Source of the DNA: Meandrina meandrites | Taxonomy: Eukaryota; Cnidaria; Anthozoa; Scleractinia; Meandrinidae | Reading direction: 5' to 3' | Assembly (NCBI GenBank): GCA_963693305.1 | Contig: OY855908.1 | Coordinates: forward strand, 35,485,305 to 35,549,304 | Length of the DNA: 64,000 nucleotides | Shown here: one piece after another, positions 23,535-38,500 of the stretch | How positions within the stretch are numbered: position 1 is the first letter of the stretch | Layout: the number at the start of each line of letters is the position of its first letter | The notes under the pieces: model-generated | The model's input: the letters and a program-made list of their open reading frames with translations, nothing else | Told to the model about the DNA's origin: nothing | The model's database searches: none | Position numbers and translations under genes: made by a program

Positions 23535-26500
23535 ATGTCCAAACGAAGATCTGTTATTGGCTAACAAAACCTTAATAGACAAAAGACTGCAAACAATGCC
23601 CTCATCCCTAAAACAAGAGAGTATGCCCTAAAAACAATAAAATAGCAGCTACAGTTTATCAAGACCAATGAAAATAAAGCTCTGGAAGAGGGGCGGCGTT
23701 ACCAAAAACTGGAGCATACTTGTTACAATAAAACATTTTGGAATAAAAATACAATAGGAGGCCAGTTAACAAAAAACCGCAGCAACTTTGACTACATCAA
23801 CGTTTAAATTGCTGGATTGGCGTTACTCGGCATTCATTCAAACACCTGGATAATGCTCCTTATCAAAACCCGGGTGATCAGGGGCGCAGAGGACGACATT
23901 GAATGAGGGCCTGACCTGATTTCCTCCCATTCCATGACAAGTGTACAGTCCCACGCGGTCTACTTTTGCTCCTTTCTCTCCAAGCGTGTCGACACAAAGC
24001 GACGAGCCTGGATTTCGGATCTGAAATCGAAAAGCGCCAGTTATTGATTGAAATAATTAAGTACTGACTCGCTGTAGACGTTTGTGTGTGTGTGTCCTAT
24101 AGACTAATGGACGATTGGAAAATTGTTCCATTGGGATAATTCAATCAAATCTTCTAAAACCGTCGAACAGCGATAAAGCACTTTACCTCGCCTTGCGCCG
24201 GAGGATTGGGATCCACTGAAGATAGATCCGGGAACACATTTTCCAGATACCATTTGAAGTTTTTACAGCCCAGTCTCTTTCTTAGTTTGATTCGTTCGCT
24301 GATGTCGCCTATATCAATATTCTTTTCTTCTTCCGTTTTCCTCCTGAAAAGGAAAACAACAACAAAGTTTTCCAAGCTAAAACAGACAAATTCATGTTTC
24401 CTTTCGATAAAATCTTCGTTAAAGCGCTCCTTTTCTTAGTTTGATTCGTTCGCTGATGTCGCCGATAACAACATTCTTTTCTTCTTCAGTTTGCCTCCAA
24501 AAAATAAAAAAAGTTTTCCAAGCTACAACGAGGGGAAATATATGTTTCCTTATCGATAAAGTTTCGAAAAAGCGCTCCTTCATAACCATTATTTTGAGTC
24601 GTCAGCCCAACGCTATCTAACGAGGAAAACAAATGCCTGTAATACCTGTAGTAGATCTCTTTGTACTCGTCCAGCCATACTTCAGCCAGACGATTGAAGT
24701 TCTTTGCCAGTGTTGCTCCAGTACCCTTTGGAAACTTGTAAGGTGACGTATATTTACGGAACACGTGACCGACACGTGAGCAGGGCACAATCTCTAACTG
24801 ACCTCCGCACATCCAAACCTGAGTAAGATTTGACAATGAAACATTCATACATTGACTTCACTACAAAAATATCACAGCTGCAGTAACAAAGAGAAAAAGA
24901 TAAAGGTTTAGGAACAAAAAAAAAGATGCAAGTTCTGAACTTAAATATAATAGATAGTCATAACAAAACTGTATTAGGTTTTTAAAAGTGTTAAATGTAG
25001 AAGAAAAATCGTTATCGAGATATAGAAGGGCCTTTCCTTCCTTGGCAAAATTTCAGTTTAAACCTGAGACGAAAAACAAGCGCGATCGTCTCGAGCAAAA
25101 GAAACTTGGCTAGTGTAAGCAAAGCAATGTCAGGAACAATTCCCAGCATTTATTCCTGATTGTCGTGGTCAACTTAAATCAACATGACTGCTTTATTCTT
25201 ACCCTGAAAGAGAGTTCCAAATTTTCGCCTCCCCAAATGTCCATTTGGTCGTCATATGATCCCAGGTCGTAAAAATACTGTTTGTGCATCGAGAAAAGAC
25301 CTCCTGCCATGGTAGGACTCCTGAAATGGTTAATTGGCCAAAAGCAGCCAAGACTAAAAAGGGAGCAATTACCTTATATGGTCATAATCTTGGCTGGCTG
25401 AGCCCGCGTTTTTGTGGGTCAGATAAACAACTGTTGACCGATCAATCTGATCTTATCTTCTAGTTGTAATGTTTTATTTACAAACTACCCCACAAGTTAT
25501 GTAGCTTTTTACCCCCATCGTGTCTAAATAAAAGTTTGACTGACTGACTGACTGACTGACTGACCGACTGACTGACTGACTGACTGACTGACTGACTGAC
25601 TGACTGACTGACTGACTGACTGACTGACTGACTGACTGATTGATTTTTTGAGCAACTTGCCATTATTTCTACTTCTCACTTGCCTTATAAAATCTGTCTC
25701 ATCCTCTCTTCGTTTCTTTTCTTCTTCGGGGATAGCTTTCCAAGTGAAGAACAAATCCCAAGAAAATCCTCCGCGCTCGTAAATCACGTCTGAAGTTTGG
25801 TAACCAAAGTCATCTGCATTAATCACTTCTATAACAGGACATACAACGTTTGAACGATTTTGAGCAATCCTCGACAAGAGTGGCTCTATCCATCCTTCAG
25901 TCGCCTCGCAATGGGAGTCCAGGAAAGTCAGAACATCTCCCCGGGACACCTCGGCCCCACGAAGCCGTGCTCGGACCAGACCTTCCCTCTGGGGCATCCG
26001 AATAACTTTGACTTTTTCAAATTGGCTGACTTGCTCTTCCAGGGGCCTCTTGAGATTTTCTGTTTGAATGCGATAAACATGTTTATTTGGTCAACATATA
26101 AGTTGTTTGAATACTTTCAGTCAATGATGTAAATGTAACTGTGGGGAACTGTGGAAAATCATTTGAAGGTGCTAAGTCATCGATTGTGCCTTTTTAAAAT
26201 ATTAATGATCATTTTATGTTTGCCGTTGCTGTTTTTGGTCCCCTTTAAATTGTAAACGGTTGATGCCATTTTTGACGGTCATTGTCATCATTGGTTACCA
26301 AGCTTTTCGGAATGGACGATGCCATATCTGCTTTAGTTTAGGCCTGGACCAGGCCGAAACTGTGCTTTCATAATTAGATAAAATTAGGTCAAGATAGGAA
26401 GGCGCGGTTGGCCTAATGGTTAGTGCGCAGGACGCCGGATCGAACGGTCCGGGCTCGAGCCCCGGCGGGGATCAATGTGTTGTGTTCTTAAGCAAGACAC

Positions 26501-28040
26501 TTTACTCTCATAGTGTTTCTGTCCCAGGTGTATAAATGGGTACCGGCGAATTTACTGCTGGGGGTAACCCTGCTATGGACTAGCATCCCATCCAGGGAGG
26601 AGTAGATATAGTCACAACACAGGCTCACCATACTCGCTGAAGTCATCCACAAGAACGATATCTGCTAAAAGATGCGGAGGCGAACGATTTAGGACACTAT
26701 GTACCGTCCTTAGTAAAACTGACAGAGCTTCATTATGGAAACAGATAATAACGCTTGTAGTGGGTAACTTTGTTGGGTATTTCTTGTGTTTCTCACGGCA
26801 CCTAGAATGAAGGAAAATATATAATTTTCTAATTAAGAATAATACGCTAAATTTCGCAAAAACAAAAAAAATGCAAAGAGGAATTGAATAAAAAAAAATT
26901 ATCTCAAATTCCACCACAGAGGGGGCTTTTCAGTAAATATATCTCACGTTTCCGGCCGAATAGAACACTTTTCCAACTATTTTTTTCTTGAAACCGTTGA
27001 ACAATATATTTAACAAACCTTTTGCAACAAAGTAACCCACATCAGTGTTTCGTAAAAATACGACAAAACTAAAAAAAATCCAACAAACCGAAAACGGTCA
27101 ATCTCAATGAAACATGACCTAAGAAAGCTGCAGTCAGGGATGGACTTAATTTGGCGTAAAAAGTGCCTTTCGCTGTCTTGGTATACAACGTCTGACTTGA
27201 ACCAAAAAGCTGAGTTCGGCTTTCGTCGGTCCACTGATGGAAAATGATTAGCAATAGCTAATCTAACAGTTTTCAATTGCTTTAACAAAAATAGTCGCCA
27301 GCTAGTCAAAATAGGTTGCAGTTGAAGTGCTCATTGTGGTAATACCAGCAGATGGCCTTAGGTTTAGTCCACAAAACCACCGAACAAGTTTACCAAAACA
27401 TGTTAGTCTGGTTTACATTGTGCGGTTTACGTTCTACGTAAAGTAATTGAAATAACTATAATTTATTATTATTTTAAAGTTGATGAAGGTAAATTAGCCG
27501 GCTTAGTCAATTGGTCAATTGGTCGATTCGCAACGGCGGGGGTTAATTTACCTTTATCAACTTCAAGATGATAATTTTTAAATTTGAAACGAATGAAATG
27601 TGTCTTTCTGCGTCGGCGACTGTCTACGATGAAAAAAGAAAACATACGTTTACTTACTTGGGTCCTCGGTAGTCCCTTAGAGTTCTGTCTAACGACATAT
27701 GATCGCTAAGGATCACATTAAATGAATGATTGTCGAACACGTGTTCAGATTCTTCCTTGTATCGAGGCGGTAAAGCCGCCGGTTCGCCGTCATCTCCTAA
27801 TCCTACGATCACCTCGGTAAAGTACGGTTTGACTTTGGCGCTTGTCCACTTCCGCTGTTTTGTTTCGACACGCGACCTCTTTTCGTGGGTATTTCCGGTT
27901 GCATCTAACGGTACAAACGAGTCTGTGTCGAAGAAATTCATCTGGGTGTTCATGGCGGTTAAGATGTAAAGAATGTCCACAGCGAGCCAGAATAGAGACG
28001 TGAGTATAAACACCTTTACAAATAGCCTTCGATTTCTCAT
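19633..28040 (-). CDS. Polypeptide N-acetylgalactosaminyltransferase (GALNT family)
   Basis: Nine minus-strand exons (27658-28040, 26629-26801, 25684-26059, 25203-25320, 24646-24818, 24187-24343, 23916-24020, 20309-20455, 19633-19782) total 1782 nt, 593 residues, in phase. It starts mucin-type O-glycosylation in the Golgi by moving GalNAc from UDP-GalNAc to Ser/Thr. A short cytoplasmic tail and one signal anchor (residues about 7-30) make it type II. The GT-A domain has [12 protein letters not shown], the metal-binding DSH in FLDSHCEA (near residue 233) and the [17 protein letters not shown] block. A ricin-type lectin domain follows with three CLD-type repeats (LCVD, KCLD, TCLD) and QEW/QKW motifs. 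Exon 3 ends at a GC donor. A TIR element fills the exon 7-8 intron. The mammalian subtype could not be decided. Confidence 0.93.
20691..23536 (-). mobile_element. DNA transposon-like element with 46-bp terminal inverted repeats
   Basis: The left end catagttaatagagg... (20691-20737) and the right end (complement, ending 23536) match over about 46 bp with two differences by eye. Both are flanked by gtccaaac (20683-20690 and 23537-23544), an apparent 7-8 bp target duplication. Sub-terminal similarity continues inward through cacgtga and ttcaagatggcg on both sides. Each end has an inward-facing ATG: + at 20804 ([14 protein letters not shown], then a gtaag donor) and - at about 23415 ([18 protein letters not shown]). 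A minus ORF at 22485-22685 is also inside. No transposase domain was recognised, so the superfamily is unassigned. An 8-bp duplication would suit hAT or P-type elements. Confidence 0.75.
24281..24580. repeat. Tandem duplication covering part of GALNT exon 6 and its upstream intron
   Basis: Block 24281-24434 (cttagtttgattcgttcgct ... aaagcgctcc) is repeated with changes at 24435-24580. Copy 1 contains the acceptor and first part of exon 6. Copy 2 retains a degenerate version of the exon piece (RTNQ...-like frame) and lies entirely in intron 5. Confidence 0.85.
25538..25642. repeat. (GACT)n tetranucleotide microsatellite
   Basis: About 25 tandem tgac/gact units with a single interruption (gaccgact) near 25563. 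The tract starts about 40 bp downstream of the GALNT exon 3 donor. On the minus strand it reads Ser-Val-Ser-Gln repeats if not spliced out. Confidence 0.95.
26400..26607 (+). mobile_element. Near full-length tRNA-derived SINE in GALNT intron 2
   Basis: The head has a Pol III A box (tggcctaatggttagtgcgc) and a B box-like gggctcgagcccc, as in tRNA-derived SINEs. The core aaatgggtaccggcgaattt and actgctgggggtaaccctgc follows, then ggactagcatcccatccagg. It is the best-preserved 5' end of the family in this window. Confidence 0.85.
27478..27564. repeat. Short inverted repeat (MITE-like) in GALNT intron 1
   Basis: aagttgatgaaggtaaatta at 27478 is complementary to taatttacctttatcaactt ending at about 27564, with a loop of about 45 bp. 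Confidence 0.7.
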
Positions 28041-29886
28041 AATTACCAGTTAATTTGTAGCGGATCTCAAAGGTTTCTGTAGCGTGCACCATCCAGTCGG
28101 GGCGTTTACTATTTACACCAAGAAAATGACGCGTGTTAATCTGTCGATCTCATGTTCCAATCGCCTTTCAGAAGTTCGCTCAGTTAGAACTCCAATGAAA
28201 GCGAATGATGAACGATCTGAGAAACATACCGGCTCTAAAAAGCTAAAAACGGAACGAAGAGTAAGCTTACTTGATAAAATATTCATTTCCGCAGGTCATT
28301 TATGTTCGAACCTTTATCTTCAAGAGGTGATAGCACCGGTACCTGCTTGCTGTGGCATTCTGGGATAAAATGTCATTCAAACAAAATTGAATGTTTTATC
28401 TCGCCTCGTAAAGCCGCAAGCCTGTAGAACCGTGGGCATCTCGACCTCCTGGTGTTTGCTGACTCCTTCATAGATCTGGTTCCAGATAATAAATAACGTG
28501 GAGCAAGTTTCATCTGCTTTCTTATTTATAATAGAAATTTACGAATGAGGATATTACATGTAGCAGTTAAAACATGTTAAAAGAATATCGACTTGATGAG
28601 ATTAGTGTGAGACTAGCACTACCCAGTGACCGACTGTTAGATAAACACACAATCTCATTGGCTAGGCAAAGGAGGTCTAATTTTCGATAGACTGTTCTGG
28701 GAAGACTGGTAACGCGTGCAAGTAAATTTGCCGAAATCACAAGCCAAAACTGTAAATAAACCACTTTCACTGAAGTTTTTGTTGAATACATCGGTCTGTG
28801 GGTTATGCTAAAACTATTAGACGGCTCGCTCTTGGCCAATCGACTTTTGATAGTTGACTCGAGATTTCGCCCTGGCCAACTATCAGCCGATAAAAACCTC
28901 AAGCTTGGCGTATTGTTCTTAAATAGTTTATTTTAAGCGAGCCCAAAGATTATCGCACAGTCTTAGCCAGGCGTTTAAGGTAACCTTAAACGTCTTAAAC
29001 GTCTTTAGGGTAGTTGGCAAGCGTGAAAGGAATTACCTCTTCTCGGATAGAGGAGAGTTCAGCAATGATGTCTCTGCTTAAAATAAATTGAAACGACACA
29101 ATGTTTCATCTTGCACGCAATTTATTAATACAGTTAGGCCTATAATGTTAAAGAACTGCTGTTTTTCATTCATGTAACGCTTTGTGAAATGATTGTTTGA
29201 TTGTTGTTGTTTTTTTCACTTCAACTTGCAACTCAAAAATACGTAATGAATAAAATAAAATATTCCAAGTTGTAATACACAGATTAACTTAGCACCGTCT
29301 ACGTGGATGAAGTCCAGATTTTGAACCTCAGGCGTTTCGACTGACGAGCCGGCTTCCTCGCATTTTAAGTTTTCTGGCAATCGTATAGCAAATGCCACTC
29401 AATAGAGTTTTAGACTGACTTTTGTCGACTTAATGCCGATTTCTGTTATAGGTTTCTAAATTTCGCCGCCATTTATGGTGTGATTTTCAGTTCAAACTCA
29501 TTTGGTTTTGAATTTATTCGCGACTTTAGAAACGAAAACATCTGGGGCGAGCTCATCTTGCAGTGGCTTATGGGTACTGGGGACAATATGGCTTTCCATC
29601 TTTTGTTTTGTTCTCGGTAACGGTCCCACAAGCCACTCCGAGATGAGACTCGCCTCAGATTTCTTCTCATTTAGTTTCAAAGTGGCGAATGTGGATTTCA
29701 CTGTAAATTTATTTCAACATGTGACGTGCAACATATGAAGTGTCCAGTAAGCCAGATCGAAAATGAAGAGAAACCATTTTTCAGGAGATTTAAAAACAAG
29801 CGTTGCAAAATCAAAGACGATACAGAGTTTACATCCGTTAAAACCATTGTAAAACCGCTCTATGCACTGATTTGTGAAGATAGAAA
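28041..29886. other. Intergenic region between GALNT and beta-tubulin
   Basis: It holds the GALNT promoter side (28041 onward) and the beta-tubulin 3' side. A 95-codon open frame at 28084-28368 has no recognisable domain, and I do not call it. A perfect palindrome gtttaaggtaaccttaaac lies near 28974. Confidence 0.45.
29708..29713 (-). promoter_or_regulatory. Candidate polyadenylation signal of beta-tubulin
   Basis: AATAAA on the minus strand, about 174 bp beyond the tubulin stop codon. Confidence 0.4.
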
Positions 29887-34582
<4,696 letters not shown>

Positions 34583-35511
34583 GGTGAAAATTATAAACAG
34601 CTAAAGCTCAAGCAAACAAGTTCTTTACACTCCACTTATTTTCTCATAGGGTGTGTCCGTATCAATATATATGTTTAATTCCACAAAAAGAGCTCCTAGT
34701 GTTTTGATTAAGATTAGATTAATTCCAGATATGGTGAATGCAATTTTATGATTGGCGAGTTTGAACTTACTTTGAGCAATTAGACAAATGTTCCGGGCAC
34801 GCGACAGCTGGTTTCGTATAAATAAATGATTTCTTTTAAGATTAAAAGAGCAAATGTTTGGGCATCGCGATTTTATGGGTTAGCTTTTTGGTCGCCGTTC
34901 GTAAAATATTAATAAAGAATTCCCGTGTTAATTTAAATATACTCGATTTCTCGAATTAATTTTGGTTTTCCTTGGAGCCTTCCACTGCAAAAGGCATTCG
35001 TGTTTCTAGCAAATCTTCCTGGTTTGCTAGAGATTATAATTGACAACAGAGTGTACTCTTCACTTTACGGCATTTAACAATAAAAATCATTTATGGCGTA
35101 CGCCAGGCTTTTTCTGAGACTTTTGTTTATTCAGTTAAACTACATCTGCGTGAAGTACACATTTCCTTTGTTTCGAGACGGGCTAAACACTGCCCTTGAA
35201 GTCTCGATTGAAGTCCTCAGTTTATTAAGGCCTTTTATGTTTAAGAACTGTTTGTTTACAAGAGTTAAAAAGCAGAAACTACAAATTTATCTCGGTTTTT
35301 GTTGTTGCCTGAACCGTGATATCTTCGCCCGTGCACTTGTTCAACCAATCAACGCCAACGGTGATGTCGCTCGCGTTTCATTTCCCGCTTTTCAAATAAC
35401 ACTTTCTCATTGGTTTATTCGCTGAATGCGTTTTGATTCTGTTTTTTTCCTGTACTCTTTACAACGCCTGTCTCTCTCTTGATAGTATGCGGGTTTCATT
35501 ACAATGCCTGT
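34583..35511. other. Upstream region of beta-tubulin and 3' flank of CIR1
   Basis: It contains CCAAT-type elements (caaccaatcaac near 35342, cattggttt near 35409) and a minus-strand AATAAA at 35414-35419 that would serve CIR1. No gene is supported. Confidence 0.5.
35414..35419 (-). promoter_or_regulatory. Candidate polyadenylation signal of CIR1
   Basis: AATAAA on the minus strand, 93 bp beyond the CIR1 stop codon. Confidence 0.5.
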
Positions 35512-38500
35512 TTATCTTTTTAAATCCCTGGAGTGTCTGTGTGTCCTATCATCTCTCGAGTGTCTGTGTGTCTCGCTGTGATGTCTGTCTGTCCTACTAT
35601 CTCTCGATTGTCCGTGAGTTTCATTGTGACGTTCATCTGTCTCTTTGGATTGTTTGTGTGTCCTATCATCTCTCGAGTGTCTATGTGTCTCGCTATGTCT
35701 TTCTTCCCTATTTTCTTTTGGCCGTCTGTAAGTTTCATTGTGGCGTTCCTCTATTTCTGCATCTTTGGAGTGTCTGTGTGTCTTGTCTCCTCTCGACTGT
35801 CCGTGTGTCTCGCTGTGACGTCTGTCAGTCGTTGTATCTCTGGCCGGTCTATGTTTTTCTCTGTTCTTCTCATAATCTTTCTGTTGTTTATACTTTTTGT
35901 CAGAATCTCTTTCTACCGATTCTCTCGATTTTCTTCTCTTTTCTTTCATTTTGGACTTTTTCTTGCTTTTCCTCTCGTCTGAGTCGGAAGAGTCCGTTTC
36001 GTTGTGATGTTTCGTCTTTTTGTACTTGCTGGATTCTTCATCACTCTCCGATGAACTGTCCCTTTTTCGTTTCTTCTTCTTGTGTTTTTTGTGACCACTT
36101 TGGGCGTCCATTTCTTCCCGTTCAAGTCTGTCCAATTTTCTAAGGAAAAAAACAGATCAGAGCTGGTCAGTTCACTTCAAAAACGTTTTACATCACGCAG
36201 TTCAAGGGAGATTTTCTCTCTTCTTATTTCAGTTTTGAGTCAACTTTTGGTAGCAATGCTCATAACAGAAGTCCTCCAGTCAATAAAACAACAACAACAA
36301 CAAAATAGTTGTACCTGAGTAATTTTTTCTTCTGTTTGTCCGTAAGAGAAGCTAAGAAAGTGGCTTCTGCGTCGTCGTCACTGTCATTATCGGATGCCAC
36401 AATTTGCTGCAAAAAAAAAACAGAGTGAAAATCAAAGAACAGAAAAAGCAAAAAATACGCCGTACCATTTCTGCTCAACAGTATTTTCAGTCTTTTTGTT
36501 GGGTTCTCTGATTAATAGCCAATCAGAGAGGAAACAAGAACTCGTGACAACTTTGATTGCTCCTCCCTTCAACTAAGCTTGTGTTTTGATTGGCCGTTGC
36601 TCCACCGAGATCCGTGTAGCGTCTCTGATTGGTTGCTGCTCGGTTTTGAATTTTCGCACAGAAGTAGCAACCAATCAGAGACATTTCGCGAAGCTCTGAA
36701 GAAATACGTCATCACTCAACTGTGGAATCTGAGAACATCTCGAGCGGGAAAATAGAGTAAGCATCAGAAGATAACGGCTTTTCACTCAAATACTTAGGCT
36801 GCAGATCCAAAGAGGTCAGGTTTTGCTGACTAATTTTTTTCGTTTTGTAAAATATTAAGACGTAAATAAAGTTGTTGTTGTTGTTGGCTTCCACTTGTTT
36901 GAGCTCGTGCCATTATGAATGACTCATACTTTGGGTAACAATTAGATTTATGTAATGTTTAATAAATGAGCAGCAGTGTTCTATCAAGTTTAAAACACGA
37001 GGCGCAGCCGAGTGTTTTAGACTTGATAAAACACAAACTGCGAATTTATTGAACGGCTTCAAAATCTTCTGATGTAGATCAACTCATTTTTGCACTAATA
37101 TTTAGATTTGGGGTTATTTTGGCCTAGAAAACTGGACGTGAAGTTTAGCCGTGCCTTTATCAGATGTAAAGAAACTCATTAAACATTCACTTCTTTTGTA
37201 TTTTCTTTAAGAATTATTAATGAGTTTTTGAATTCAACGAAAAAGATTTTTGCAGGTTAGGTGAAGTTTAAGTACGCAAAGAGAGTCTAGCAAGATAGTT
37301 CTCACCTGATTTGGGTCACTGGGATCAAACACTCGTCCTAAAACATTCTGTTTCAAGGTCAGACCGTCAGTTTGCATGTCTTTCAGAAGTCTCATTGGGT
37401 CTGCAATATCTGTGAAGAGTTAAAAAAATATATATTATTCTGTTAAATTAATTTTAACATGTCACCTTCGTGATGTAGGAAATTGTGTAACTTGATGAAA
37501 GTTGGTGTGTTCAAACCTGTAATAAGACTTGGATCAACATTGGCAGTTTTACTCTTGTTGAATAATGGACACTAGGACGAACAAAACAAAAATAAGTTAA
37601 GATTTTAGACTTCCATTGTGTGGGAAGGAAGGGGTGGGTACTTTGGCAAAAAGCTTGTGAACAAATTCAAGTAACTGGACACACAGACAGTGTTAGAATC
37701 AATGTAAATATTAACAACACACGGCATTCATGGAAAGCAGGCATTTCTTTTATTATAATTAATTATCGCATCCTTTCTTAATATCATTGTAGATGACTAA
37801 TGCAATTTCAATTTATTATGTAAAATAATTATTAGGTAATTTTAAATAAGTATGTATTTTAAGTCCTGATGATTTTACCGTGTTGAAATAAAGTTACATC
37901 ATGTTAAATCAAACTACTTACCTCTCTGTCTGTGTTGATGTGACCCCATTTGCCACATTTAATGCACTTGACATTACGAACCTAAAAATAGAAGTGTTTG
38001 CAGTGAAAATCGATGCATATGACAAGCAACAAGCCAGGATCAAATTCAAATAATGACATGGTGTTACCCAAAACTGACTAATTACAACTGGATGGCAAGC
38101 TCAAAAAAGCTGACAGGAACCATGAAGCAATCAAAATGTTTTAGATAGGTAGGTAAAGATAAAGTCTGGATACGAGCCTAGTGGCCCATCAGGCTGGAAG
38201 TTATCCCGGTTTCTGTAGCATGAAGCGACTAGGAGTATTTCTACTCCCCACTGGATGGGATGCTAGTCCATCGCAGGGTTACCCCCAGCAGTAAATTCAC
38301 CGGTACCCATTTATACACCTACTTAACAATTAGATTATGAGCTCGAGATTTGTATGAGGTGATAGTTGATGAGGCCGCAGGCCGAATCAACTATCACCTC
38401 ATAGAAATTGAGAGCGAATAATCTAATTGTTTTAGTAGAATTCTGACTGAAATAAGCGCAAATAATGGTTTCTAATTATTTTCCTACGCATTATCGAACT

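Noticed and set aside
25538..25642. Regular array that could suggest a CRISPR
   Set aside because: Pure tetranucleotide repeat with no spacers, in an animal intron.
25524..25997. Long minus-strand frame ending in Ser-Val-Ser-Gln repeats
   Set aside because: It is GALNT exon 3 reading past its GC donor into the (GACT)n array. Phase with exon 4 requires the splice.
26400..26475. Possible tRNA gene
   Set aside because: A and B boxes are present, but the sequence does not fold into a full cloverleaf by eye and continues into a SINE body shared by four other copies.
28084..28368. 95-codon plus-strand frame
   Set aside because: No domain, ordinary length for chance, and it starts within the GALNT upstream region.
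35433..36143. 236-codon plus-strand frame rich in Ser/Cys/Val
   Set aside because: Antisense shadow of the repetitive last exon of CIR1.
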